NCBI RefSeq assembly: GCF_001659605.2
Contig: NC_035166.2
Span: 17,131,003-17,195,002, forward strand
From: Manihot esculenta
Taxonomy: Eukaryota; Streptophyta; Magnoliopsida; Malpighiales; Euphorbiaceae
Length of the DNA: 64,000 nt
Direction: 5' to 3'
Part shown: positions 44,101-57,000 of the stretch, one piece after another
How positions within the stretch are numbered: the first letter of the stretch is position 1
How the letters are laid out: every line of letters starts with the position of its first letter
Position numbers and translations under genes: made by a program
Notes under the pieces: generated by a model
Told to the model about the DNA's origin: nothing
The model's database searches: none
What the model saw: the letters and a program-made list of their open reading frames with translations, nothing else

Positions 44101-47100
44101 AATTTTAGTTATTTAAAAAATTTAATATCTATAGGTTTGTGGAAAAAAATTATAGGGATTAAAATAGTATAAAAATAGGAAAAATTTATAAATATAAATG
44201 TTATTGTAAATATTTTCTGAAGTAAAAAATTAGGAGAAGAGAAAAAAAAATTATTTAGTTAAATTTATTTTCTTAAAAAAATTAAAATATTGTTTAGTGG
44301 TGAAATAAATTTATATTATTCATAATTATGAAAATTTAGTTATCTAAAAAATTTAATATCGGATGTTGGGATAAAAAATTGTAAGGATTAAAATAGTATA
44401 AAAGTAGAAAAATTTATAACTATAAATGTTGTTGTGAATATTTTGTGTAGGAAAAAATTAAGTGATGGAAAAAATTATTAGGAGATGGAAAAATAATATT
44501 TAATTTAATTTATTTTATTATAAAGATTAAAGTATTGTTTAGTGCTTAAATAAATTGATGTTATTCATAATTAATCTGAAAATTTATATATTTAAAAAAA
44601 TTAATATATATAGTGTGTTGGGACAAAAAATTATAAAGATTGAAATAGTATAAAAGTAGAAAAAATTTATAAATATAAAAGTTGACGTGAATATTCTGTG
44701 TAGGAAAAATATTAGGAGATGGGAAAAAATTATTTAGTTAAATTTATTTTATTAAAAAAATTAAAGTATTGTTTAGTAGTGAAATAAATTTATATTATTC
44801 ATAATTAATCTAAAAATTTAGTTATTTAAAAAATTGAATATTTATAGGGTGTTAGGACAAAAAATTGTAGGGATTAAAAACGTATGAAAGTAGAAAAAAA
44901 ATTATAAATATAAATGTTTGTGCAGGAAAAATATTAAGAGATTGGAAAAAAATTATTCTGTTAAATTTATTTTATTAAAAAAATAAAGTATTATTTAGTG
45001 GTGAAATAAATTTATATTATTTATAATTAATCTGAAAATTTAGTTATTTAAAAAATTGAATATTCATAGGGTGTTGTGACAAAAAATTGTAGGATTAAAA
45101 TATTATAAAAAGTAGAAAAAATTTATAAATATCAAGTATTGTTACATGGGTAAAAAATCATTTAGTTAAATTTATTTTATAAAAAAATTAAAGTATTGTT
45201 TAGTGGTGAAATAAAAAAAATTGTAGGGACTAAAATAGTATAAGAGTAAGAAAAATTTATAAATATAAATTTTATTGTGAATATTTTGTATAGGAAAAAT
45301 ATTAGAAGATGGAAAAAAAATTATTTAGTTAAATTTATTTTCTTAAAAACATTATAGTATTGTTTAGTGGAGAAATAAATTTATATCATTTATAATTAAT
45401 ATGAGAATTTAGTTATTTAAATAATTTAATATATATAGTGTGCTGGTAAAAAAATTATAATAATTGAAATAATACAAAAATAGGAAAAGTTTATAAATAT
45501 AAATGCTAAGTGTAAATATTTTGTGTAGAAAAAATATTAGGAGATGGGAAAAAATTATTTAGTGAAATTTATTTTCTTAAAAAAATTAAATTATTGTTTA
45601 GTAGTAAAATAAATTTATATTATTCATAATTATTCTAAAAATTTAGTTATTTAAAAAATTTAATATATATGGGGTGTTGTTGCAAAAAATTGCAGTGATT
45701 AAAATAGAATAAAAGTAGAAAAAAATTTATAAATATAAATATTTTTGTTAATATTTTGTTTAGGAAAAATATTAGGAGATAGGAAAAAAAATTATTGAGT
45801 TAAAATTATTTAGTTGTTTAAAAAATTTAATATCGGTGTGGGATAAAAAATTGTAGGGATTAAAATAGTATAAAATTGAAAAAAATTTATAAATATAATT
45901 GTTGATATGAATATTTTGTGTAGAAAAAATATTAGAAAATGGAAAAAAAATTATTTATTTAAATTTATTTTACTAAAAATATTAAAGTATTGTTTGTTGG
46001 TCAAATAAATTTATATTATTTATTATTTATAATTAATTTTAAAATTTAGTTATTTAAAAAGTTGAATATTCATGAGTGTTGCGACAAAAAATTTATAAAT
46101 ATAAAAATTAGTGTCAATATTTTGTGTAGGCAAAATAGTAGGAGATGAAAAAAAAATATTTAGTTTAATTTATTTTATTAAAAAGATTAAAGTATTGTTT
46201 AGTGGTAAAATAAATTTATATTATTCATAATTAATCTGAAATTTTAGTTATTTAATATTTATAGTGTGTTGGAAAAAAAATTGTAAGGACTAAAATAGTA
46301 TAAGAGTAAGAAAATTTTATAAATACAAATTTTATTGTGAATATTTTGTGTAGGAAAAATATTAGAAGATGGAAAAATATTATTTAATTAAATTTATTTT
46401 ATTAAAAACATGATAGTATTGTTTAGTGGTGAAATAAATTTATATTATTTATAATTAATCTGATAATTTAGTTATTTAAAAAACTTAATATATATAGTGT
46501 GTTGGTAAAAAAATTATAAGGATTGAAATAATATAAAAATAGAAAAAGTTTATAAATATAAATGCTAAGTGTAAATATTTTATGTAGGAAAAATATTAGG
46601 AGATGGGAAAAAACTATTTAGTTAAATTTATTTTATTAAAAAAATTAAAGTATGTTTAGTAGTGAAATAAATTTATATTATTCGTAATTAATCTGAAAAT
46701 TTAGTTTTTAAAAATTTGAATATCTATAGGATGTTAGGACAAAAATTGTACGGATTAAAATAGTATAAAAGTAAAAAAAAAATTTATAAATATAAATGTT
46801 GTTGTGAATATTTTCTGAAAGAAAAATATTATGAGATGATAAAAAATTTTTTAGTTAAATTTATTTTATTAGAAAAATTAAAGTATTGTTTAGTGGTGAA
46901 GTAAATTTATATTATTCATAATTATGAAAATTTAGTTATTTAAAAAATTTAATATCGAGCATTGGGATAAAAAATTACATGGATAAAAATAGTATAAAAG
47001 TATAAAAATTTACAAATATAAATGTTGTTGTGAATATTTTGTGTAGGAAAAATATTAGGAGATGAGAAAAAAATTATTTAGTTAAATTTATTTTATTAAA

Positions 47101-48068
47101 AAAATTAAAGTATTGTTTAGTGGTGAAATAAATTTATATTATTTATAATTATTTAAAAAATTTAATATTGGGCATTGGGATAAAAAATTATATGGATTAA
47201 AATAATATAAAAGTAGAAAAAATTTATAAATATAAAAGTTGGTGTGAATATTTTGTGTAGACAAAATATTAGGAGATGAAAAAATATTATTTAGTTCAAT
47301 TTATTTTATTAAAAAATTAAAGTATCATTTAGTCGTGAAATAAATTTATATTATTCATAATTAATCTGAAATTTTAGTTATTTAAAAAATTTAATATCTA
47401 TAGGTTTGTGGAAAAAAATTGTAGGGATTAAAATAGTATAAAAGTAGGAAAAATTTATAAATATAAATGTTATTGTAAATATTTTCTGAAGTAAAAAATT
47501 AGGAGAAGAGAAAAAAAAATATTTAGTTCAATTTATTTTCTTAAAAAAATTAAAATATTATTTAGTTGTGAAATAAATTTATATTATTTATAATTATAAA
47601 AATTTAGTTATTTAAAAAATTTAATATCGGGCGTTGGGATAAAAAAATTGTAGGGATTAAAATAGTATAAAAGTAGAAAAATTTATAAATATAAATGTTG
47701 TGAATATTTTGTGTAGGAAAAAAATATTTAGTTTAATTTATTTATATAAAAAGCTTAAAGTATTGTTTAGAGGTGAAATAAATTTATGTTATTCATAATT
47801 AATCTGATAATTTAGTTATTTAAAAAATTTAATATATATAGGGTGTTGGGACAAAAAATTATAGGGACTAAAATAATATAAAAGTAGGAAAAATTTATAA
47901 ATATAAATTTTATTGTGAATATTTTGTGTAGGAAAAATATTAGAAGATGAGAAAAAAATTATTTAGTTAAATTTATTGTATTAAAAAAATTATTGTTTAG
48001 TGGTGAAATAAATTTATATTATTCATAATTAATCCGAGAATTTAGTTATTTAAAAAATTTAATATATA
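41141..48068 (-). repeat. AT-rich satellite array, minus-oriented block
   Basis: The same satellite in reverse complement: GGATTAAAATAGTATAAAAG marks each monomer. It contains longer duplications: 42290-43790 matches 44280-45780 (offset about 1988 bp), and 43775-44275 matches 47045-47550 (offset about 3270 bp). A short broken monomer lies near 45785-45840. Confidence 0.95.
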
Positions 48069-48093
48069 ACAAAAGATACTGCTCAAGATAGGG

Positions 48094-49416
48094 ATGGCAA
48101 ACGCTCTCGCCTTTGACGATAGCAAACATGCTACCTCCATGGAGGAGGACGATCTGATTGACAGGAGTACAAGGGAAAAACGTAAAGAGGTGTCGGATGA
48201 TGCTCCGGTTAACTACCTGGACGAGGAAGACCACGAGGTTTTGGATGACGGGACAAGGAGGGATGATAAGGAGCCGAAGACGCCTGATCTCCCTAAATCT
48301 TCTTTCAAAGGCACGTTGTTGAATCAACATATGGGGGCTAGGGATGCTTGTTTTGATGATGATGCAATGAGTGAAGCATCATGTGAATCTGATGATGAGG
48401 GGGATGCTACTTGCCCTAGGGTTAAAATACCGCCAGAAGAAAAGAACAGGCTTAAATAGCCTTGGCAAAACTCTTTGATCCTTAAACTTTTGGGACGTTC
48501 AATTGGTTATGTTTATTTATCAAAAAGAATCTCTGAGCTTTGGCGTCCGAAGTCTTATTTCAATGTTATAGCTCTTGATAATGGCTATTTTTTAGTAAAG
48601 TTCACTAGCAAGCAAGACTACGATCATGTACTTTTGGGTGGACCTTGGATGATTGCTAATCACTATCTTACAGTACGGCGATGGCATCCTGAGTTTGATC
48701 CGTATGCTGCTAATGCTTTAGAACAATTTACAGTCTGGGCCAGGATTCCTTACTTACCTATTGAATATTACAATGACGAGTTCCTTTTGAGAATTGGGAG
48801 CTTGCTCGGAAAACCTATTAAGGTGGATCGCAATACAAGTATGGTGAGTAGAGGACACTACGCCAGGATTTGCATTGAGATTAACATGGAAAAACCCTTA
48901 GTGGCCAAATTCAAGCTTCACCGACGTGTTAGACCAGTGGAATATGAAGGGCTCCACCTGGTGTGTTTCAGTTGCGGTAGATATGGCCATGATGCCGAGA
49001 AGTGCCCGGTGAGGGGAGATTCTGGCGGTGCCGGTAATCTTGCGGGGAAAGCCCATGCCAATGATCCGATTGATTTGGATAAGGACAAGGGAAGAGCAAT
49101 CCCTAATAATTCGATGATTGTCAATGATTATGGGGATTGGATGCTTGTCAAAAAAGATAAGAGGAATTTCAAAAAAGTCTCTAACAAAGTCCTAGTCAAC
49201 AAGGAGTCTTCAAAAGAGAAATTTTCTGCCAAGGAAAAAGGGACAAAACCTTTGACGGACCGTTCTAATCAATATGCTGCTTTGGAGATTAATGGGCCAG
49301 CTCCTGTTGAGCCCATGCGACTACCCCCTCTAATACTATTCATACGGGCTCATCCCGAGCTGGACCGTCCTCTAGTGGCCCACAAACTAAAAGACCTGCC
49401 AGTAAAAACCCAGTGA
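48094..49416 (+). pseudogene. LINE ORF1 protein (DUF4283 and CCHC knuckle)
   Basis: An RNA-binding protein of plant L1 elements. ATG at 48094. An acidic N-terminal region (EEDDLIDRSTREKRKE, SCESDDEGDAT) runs to a TAG at 48457-48459, and the frame continues directly with PWQNSLILKLLGRSIGY. DUF4283 follows: ISELWRPKSYFNVIAL, YFLVKFTSKQDY, LLGGPWMIANHYLTVRRW, TVWARIPYLPIEYYN. The knuckle CFSCGRYGHDAEKC (C-X2-C-X4-H-X4-C) lies near 48967. The basic tail ends at 49416 after a one-base loss near 49320. The natural reading (TTPSNTIDTG, RPGAGDTRTD) continues in the neighbouring frame. Confidence 0.85.
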
Positions 49417-52071
49417 GACCTGGTGCTGGAGATACTCGGACAGATATTACTTCTACTCCTACCATTTCGTCTTTAGTTTTGAATAAAGTGGCTACTGTTC
49501 CTAAGCCTAGAAGAGCTGCGGAGGAGACAGAACATGTCCTTGTTTTTGGAGGGAAGACATGCTTCGATTTCTCGTATTGTTACCAACTGGGGTGTTTTTT
49601 CTAACCATGCCAACACTCATGCAAATGGTAACCTCGATTTTCCTAATGTGGAGAATCAATTTCTGCATCCATCTGCTCCTAATATTGACAAGAACCTGGA
49701 AACGAATGAGATTCAAGAGATGGACATTGTTCCGGAGACTCCACTTGAGGGGGTAATACTTTAGCCTCTCGTCTGGGGGAGAGATGGTCAATTTCTGGCG
49801 GTGCCGGTAATCTTGCGGGGAAAGCCCATGCCAATGATCCGATTGATTTGGATAAGGACAAGGGAAGAGCAATCCCTAATAATCCGATGATTGTCAATGA
49901 TTATGGGGATTGGATGCTTGTCAAAAAAGATAAGAGGAATTTCAAAAAAGTCTCTAACAAAGACCTAGTCAACAAGGAGTCTTCAAAAGAGAAATTTTCT
50001 GCTAAGGAAAAAGGGACAAAACCTTTGACGGACTGTTCTAATCAATATGCTGCTTTGGAGATTAATGGGCCAGCTCCTGTTGAGCCCATGTGACTACCCC
50101 CTCTAATACTATTGATACGGGCTCATCCCGAGCTGGGCCGTCCTCTAGTGGCCCGCAAACTAAAAGACCTGTCAGTAAAAACCCAGTGAGACCTGGTGCT
50201 GGAGATACTCGGACAGATATTACTTCTACTCCTACCATTTCGTCTTTAGTTTTGAATAAAGTGGCTACTGTTCCTAAGCCTAGAAGAGCTGTGGAGGAGA
50301 CAGAACATGTCCTTGTTTTTGGAGGGAAGACATGCTTCGATTTCTCGTATTGTTACCAACTGGGGTGTTTTTTCTAACCATGCCAACACTCATGCAAATG
50401 GTAACCTCAATTTTCCTAATGTAGAGAATCAATTTCCGCATCCATCTGCTCCTAATATTGACAAGAACCTGGAAACGAATGAGATTCAAGAGATGGACAT
50501 TGTTCCGGAGACTCCACTTGAGGGGGTAATGCTTTAGCCTCTCGTTTGGGGGAGAGATGGTCAATTTCTGGCGGTGCCGGTAATCTTGCGGGGAAAGCCC
50601 ATGCCAATGATCCGATTGATTTGGATAAGGACAAGGGAAGAGCAATCCCTAATAATCCGATGATTGTCAATGATTATGGGGATTGGATGCTTGTCAAAAA
50701 AGATAAGAGGAATTTCAAAAAAGTCTCTAACAAAGTCCTAGTCAACAAGGAGTCTTCAAAAGAGAAATTTTCTGCTAAGGAAAAAGGGACAAAACCTTTG
50801 ACGGACCGTTCTAATCAATATGCTGCTTTGGAGATTAATGGGCCAGCTCCTGTTGAGCCCATGTGACTACCCCCTCTAATACTATTGATACGGGCTCATC
50901 CCGAGCTGGGCCGTCCTCTAGTGGCCCGCAAACTAAAAGACCTGTCAGTAAAAACCCAGTGAGACCTGGTGCTGGAGATACTCGGACAGATATTACTTCT
51001 ACTCCTACCATTTCGTCTTTAGTTTTGAATAAAGTGGCTACTGTTCCTAAGCCTAGAAGAGCTGTGGAGGAGACAGAACATGTCCTTGTTTTTGGAGGGA
51101 AGACATGCTTCGATTTCTCGTATTGTTACCAACTGGGGTGTTTTTTCTAACCATGCCAACACTCATGCAAATGGTAACCTCAATTTTCCTAATGTAGAGA
51201 ATCAATTTCCGCATCCATCTGCTCCTAATATTGACAAGAACCTGGAAACGAATGAGATTCAAGAGATGGACATTGTTCCGGAGACTCCACTTGAGGGGGT
51301 AATGCTTTAGCCTCTCGTTTGGGGGAGAGATGGTCAATTTCTGGCGGTGCCGGTAATCTTGCGGGGAAAGCCCATGCCAATGATCCGATTGATTTGGATA
51401 AGGACAAGGGAAGAGCAATCCCTAATAATCCGATGATTGTCAATGATTATGGGGATTGGATGCTTGTCAAAAAAGATAAGAGGAATTTCAAAAAAGTCTC
51501 TAACAAAGTCCTAGTCAACAAGGAGTCTTCAAAAGAGAAATTTTCTGCTAAGGAAAAAGGGACAAAACCTTTGACGGACCGTTCTAATCAATATGTTGCT
51601 TTGGAGATTAATGGGCCAGCTCCTGTTGAGCCCATGCGACTACCCCCTCTAATACTATTGATACGGGCTCATCCCGAGCTGGGCCTTCCAGTGAGACCTG
51701 GTGCTGGAGATACTCAGACAGATATTACTTCTACTCCTACCATTTCGTCTTTAGTTTTGAATAAAGTAGCTACTGTTCCTAAGCCTAGAAGAGCTGCGGA
51801 GGAGACAGAACATGTCCTTGTTTTTGGAGGGAAGACATGCTTCGATTTCTCGTATTGTTACCAACTGGGGTGTTTTTTCTAACCATGCCAACACTCATGC
51901 AAATGGTAACCTCGATTTTCCTAATGTGGAGAATCAATTTCCGCATCCATCTGCTCCTAATATTGACAAAAACCTGGAAACGAATGAGATTCAAGAGATG
52001 GACATTGTTCCGGAGACTCCACTTGAGGGGGTAATGCTTTAGCCTCTCGTCTGGGGGAGAGATGGTCAATT
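49021..52071 (+). repeat. Four tandem copies of a 773 bp ORF1 segment
   Basis: TCTGGCGGTGCCGGTAATCT starts at 49021, 49794, 50567 and 51340, exactly 773 bp apart. The fourth copy lacks about 44 bp near 51686. Copies 2 and 3 share variants (CTCGTTTGGG, GCTGTGGAGG, CCTCAATTTTCC) that copies 1 and 4 lack. Because 773 is not a multiple of three, each copy changes frame. Each unit keeps the same short ORFs, ending for example at LGCFF-stop. Junctions share ATT microhomology. Confidence 0.93.
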
Positions 52072-52178
52072 GATGTCTTCGTGTGGAAGCTCGTTATTAC
52101 TTGCAAGCTGATGCTGTTGGGGTTATATGGTATCGTGGTTTTGCTTTAGGGCTTAATACCCTCCTTACTATGTAAAAG

Positions 52179-55100
52179 AAATTTAATATATATAGTGTTG
52201 GGACAAAAAAATTATAAGAATTGAAATAGTATAAAAGTAGGAAAAATTTATAAATATAAAAGTTGGTGTGAATATTTTGTGGTGGAAAAATATTAGGTAA
52301 TAGGAAAAAATTATTTAGTTAAATTTATTTTATTAAAAAACTAAAGTATTGTTAGTGGTGAAATAAATTTAAATTATTCATAATTAATTTGAAATTTTAA
52401 TTATTAAAAAAATTAAATATGTGTTGGGAAAAAAATGTAGAGATTAAGATAGTATAAAAGTATGAAAAATTTATAAATATAAATGTTGTTGTTGTTAATA
52501 TTTTCTGAAAGAAAAATATTAGGAGATAAGAAAAAAAATTTATTTAGTTAAATTTATTTTATTATTAAATTAAATTATTATTTAGTGCTAAAATAAATTT
52601 ATATTATTTATAATTAATCTGAAATTTTAATTGTTTAAAAAATTTAATATTCAAATGTTGGTGAAAAAAAATTATAAGGATTAAAATTTTATAAAAGTAA
52701 AAAAAATTTATAAATATAAATGTAGTTGTGAATCCCTTGTGTAACAAAAATATTAGATTGTAAAAACATTATTTAGTTAAATTTATTTTATCAAAAAAAT
52801 AAAGTATTGTTTAGTGGTGAAATAAATTTATATTATTCATAATTAATCCGAGAATTTAGTTATTTAAAAAATTTAATATATATAGTATGTTGGGACAAAA
52901 AAATTGTAAGGATTGAAATAGTATAAAAGTAGGAAAAAATTATAAATATAAAAGTTGGTGTGAATATTTTGTGTAGGAAAAATATTAAGAGACGAAAAAA
53001 ATTATTTAGTTAAATTTATTTTATTTAAAAATTAAAGTATTGTTTAGTGGTAAAATAAATTTATATTATTTATAATTAATCTAAAAATTAATTATTTAAA
53101 AAATTTAATATATATAGTATGCTGAAACAAAAAATTGTAGGGTTTAGCATAGTATAAAAGTAGGAAAATTTATAAATATAAAAGTTAGTGCGAATATTTT
53201 GTGTAGAAAACTTATTAGGAGATGGGAAAAAAATTATTTAGTTAAATTTATTATATTAAAAAAGTAAAAGCATTGATTAGTGGTGAAATAAATTTACATT
53301 ATTCATAATTAATCTGAAAATTTAGTTATTTAAAAATTTTATATTTATAGGGTATTGAGACAAAATATTGTAGAGATTAAAATAATATAAAATTATGAAA
53401 AATTTATAAATATAAATGTTGTTATGAATATTTTGTGTAGGAAAAATGTTAGGAGATGGTGAAAAAATTATTTAGTTAAATTTATTTTATTTAAAAAATT
53501 AAAATATTATTTAGTGGTGAAATAAATTTATACTATTCATAATTAATCTGAAAATTTAGTTATTTAAAAAAATTTAATATTTATAGGGTGGTGAGATAAA
53601 AAAAAATTGTAGGGATTAAAATAGTATAAAAGTAGGAAAAATTTATAAACATAAATGTTGTGAAAATTTTGCATAGGAAAAATATTAGGAGATGGAAAAA
53701 AATTAAAGTATTATTTAGTTGTGAAATAAATTTATATTATTCATAATTAATATGAAAATTTAGTTATTTAAAAAATGTAATATTTATAGGGTATTGGGAT
53801 AAAAAATTGTAAGGATTAAAATAGTATAAAAGTAGAAAAAATTTATAAATATAAAAGTTGGTGTGAATATTTTGTGTAGGAAAAATATTAGAAAAAAAGG
53901 AAAAAAATTATTTAGTTAAATTTATTTTGTTAAACAAATTAAAGTATTGTTTAATGGTGAAATAAATTTATATTATTTATAATTAATCTTAAATTTTAGT
54001 TATTTAAAAAATTTAATATATATAGGGTGTTGTACCAAAAAATGATAAATTAAAATAGTACAAAAATAGAAAAAAATTTATAAATATAGAGGTTGCTGTG
54101 AATATTAAAGATGGAAAAAAATTATTAAGTTAAATTTATTTTATTAAAAAATTAATGTATTGTTTAGTGGTGAAATAAATTTATATTATTCATAATTAAT
54201 TTGAAACTTTAGTCATTTAAAAAATTTAATATCTATGGGTTTGTAAAAATAATATTATGGATTAAAATAGTATAAAAGTAGAAAGAATTTATAAATATAA
54301 ATGTTGTTGTGAATATTTTTGAAGGAAAAATATTATGAGATGATAAAAAAAATTTTAGTTAAATTTATTTTATTAGAAAAAATAAAGTATTGTTCAGTGG
54401 TGAAATAAATTTATATCATTCATAATTATGAAAATTTAGTTATTTAAAAAATTTAATATCTATATCATTCATAATTATGAAAATTTAGTTATTTAAAAAA
54501 TTTAATATCGAGCACTGGATAAAAAATTGCAGGGATAAAAATAGTACAAAAGTAGAAAAATTTACAAATATAAATATTCTAGAGGAAAAAAAAATAGTAT
54601 AAAAGTAGAAAAATTTACAAATATAAATGTTGTGGAGGAAAAAAAATAGTATAAAAGTGAAAATTTACAAATATAAATGTTGTGGAAGAAAAAAATTAGA
54701 AGATGGGAAAAAATTATTTAGTTAAATTTATTGTACTAAAAAATTGTAGTATTTTTCAGTGGTGAAATAAATTTATATTATTCATAATTAATTTGAAATT
54801 TTAGTAATTTAAAATTTTTAATATATATAGGGTTTTGAGAAAAAATTGTAAGGATTAAAATAGTATAAAAGTAGAAAAAATTTATACATATAAATGTTGT
54901 TGTAAATATTTTGTTTAGAAAAAATATTAAGATTAAAAAAAAATTAGAATATTGTTTAGTGGCGAAATAAATTTATATTACTTATAAATAATTTGAAAAT
55001 TTAGTTATTGAAAGAATTATATATGTATGGGTGCTGTGACAAAATTTTATAGGGATTAAAAGAGTATAAAATAAGAATAATTTACAAATATAAATGTTTT

Positions 55101-56676
55101 TATAAATATTTTGTGTAGAAAAAATATTAGGATATGGGAAAAAATTATTTAGTTTAATTTATTTTATTAAAAAAATTAAAATATTGTTTAGTGCTTAAAA
55201 TAAATTTATATTATTCATAATTAATTTGAAACTTTAGTTATTTAAAAAATTTAATATCTATGGGTTTGTAAAAAAAATATTATGGATTAAAATAGTATAA
55301 AAGTAGAAAGAATTTATAAATATAAATGTTGTTGTGAATATTTTCTGAAGGAAAAATATTATGAGATGAGAAAAAAAATTTTAGTTAAATTTAATTTATT
55401 AGAAAAATTAAAGTATTGTTCAGTGGATTTAGTTATTTAAAAAATTTAATATCTATATCATTCATAATTATGAAAATTTAGTTATTTAAAAAATTTAATA
55501 TCTATATCATTCATAATTATGAAAATTTAGTTATTTAAAAAAGTTAATATCGAGCATTGGATAAAAAATTGCAGGGATAAAAATAGTATAAAAGTAGAAA
55601 AATTTACAAATATAAATGTTGTGGAGGAAAACAAATAGTATAAAAGTAGAAAAATTTACAAATATAAATGTTGAGGAGGAAAGAAATTAGAAGATGGGAA
55701 AAAATTATTTAGTTAAATTTATTGTATAAAACATTGTAGTATTTTTTAGTGGTGAAATAAATTTATATTATTCATAATTAATTTGAAAATTTAGTAATTT
55801 AAAAATTTTAATATATATAGGGTTTTGAGAAAAAATTGTAAGGATTAAAATAGTATAAAAGTAGAAAAAATTTATACAGATAAATGTTATTGTAAATATT
55901 TTGTCTAGGAAAACTATTAAGAGATGGGAAAAAATAATTTAGTTAAATTTATTTTATTAAAAAAAATTAGAGCATTGTTTTGTGGCGAAATAAATTTAAA
56001 TTATTTATAAATAATTTATATTATTTATAATTAATTTAAAAGTTTAATTATTTAAAAAATTTAATATATACAGGGTGTTGGGACAAAAAATTGTAGGATT
56101 AAAATAGTATAAAAGTAGAAAAAATTCATAAATTTAAATGTTGTTGTGAATATTTTGTGTAGGAAAAATATTAGGAGATGACGAAAAAATTATGTAGTTA
56201 AATTTATTTTATTATAAAAATTAAAGTATTGTTTAGTGGTGAAATAAATTTATATTATTCATAATTAATTTGTAAATTTAGTTATTTAAAAAATTTAATA
56301 TATATAGGGTGTTATGACAAAAAAATTGTAGAGATTAAAGTATAAATTAAGAAAATTTTATAAATATAAATTTTATTGTGAATATTTTGTGTAGGAAAAA
56401 TATTAGGAGATGGGAAAAACTTATTAGGAGATGGAAAAAAATTATTTAGTTAAATTTATTTATATTAAAAATTAAAGTATTGTTTAGTGGTGAAATAATT
56501 TTATATTATTCATGATTAATCTGAAAATTTAGTTATTTAAAAAATTAATATATATAGATTGTTGTGACAAAAAATTGTAGGGATTAAAATAGTATAAAAG
56601 TAGGAAAGGTTTATAAATATAAATGTTGTTGTGAATATTTTGGGTAGGAAAAATATTAAGAAATGAGGAAAAATTA
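52179..56676 (-). repeat. Minus-oriented satellite, third block
   Basis: Continues the satellite phase from 48068 exactly. Monomers between 54142 and 55600 include shortened, rearranged units of about 60-70 bp (AAATAGTATAAAAGTAGAAA followed by TTTACAAATATAAATGTTG). From 54142 onward it forms the first copy of a larger duplication. Confidence 0.95.
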
Positions 56677-56924
56677 TGATGTCCTGAGATCTAGAAAATA
56701 GGGTTTACAGTACATGTGTAAGCTTGGTTAGGGAAAATCACCTCTCTTCCCATTTATCCTTTTTCCTTTTGTCTGCTAGTGACGTATAACTGCCTCCCTG
56801 CTACGGTGCACCTATCTCTGTCACTCAGACCATACTTACGGATGGGTCAGAGCACCCCTTCATGTCAAGCAGCCATTTAATTCCTCTCGACGTGCGTGCT
56901 GACAAGGCTGCAATGTGACTGGGA
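56677..56924 (-). repeat. E1 LTR 3'-end fragment, first copy
   Basis: 248 bp, reverse complement of about 36572-36814, starting TGATGTCCTGAGATC. The satellite next to it (56676 leftward) is the reverse complement of the flank at 36815 onward, including the rare variants CCTCATTTCTTAAT and AATCATGAATAATATAAAA. So it is the same junction, copied and inverted. Confidence 0.93.
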
Positions 56925-57000
56925 CATTTATTTAAATTTAGTTAAATTTAGTTAAATCAAAGTGACTGGGACAAGGCTGCAATATTCACATTTAGTTAAA
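56925..57000. other. Scrambled junction sequence
   Basis: After the LTR fragment, AAATTTAGTTAAATTTAGTTAAATCAAA is followed by a second copy of GTGACTGGGACAAGGCTGC (56962-56980), then satellite. The same scramble recurs after 61650. Confidence 0.8.

Larger units (their letters stand above)
48069..52178 (+). mobile_element. Internally deleted L1-type LINE with expanded ORF1
   Basis: Inserted in the minus satellite with a 14 bp target duplication AAATTTAATATATA (48055-48068 and 52179-52192). ORF1 with DUF4283 and a CCHC knuckle is present from its start, but the endonuclease and reverse transcriptase ORF2 are missing. The last 100 bp (52072-52178) look like a 3' UTR ending in a very short A-rich tail (TGTAAAAG). 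Within ORF1 a 773 bp segment is present four times. The element is clearly non-autonomous. Confidence 0.8.

Noticed and set aside
49507..52069. Repeated minus-strand ORFs of 72-121 codons in the 773 bp copies
   Set aside because: They exist only because the LINE ORF1 segment is repeated. No domain or independent conservation is visible.
49021..52071. CRISPR-like array
   Set aside because: The units are 773 bp tandem copies of a LINE ORF1 with no spacers, in a plant nuclear context.
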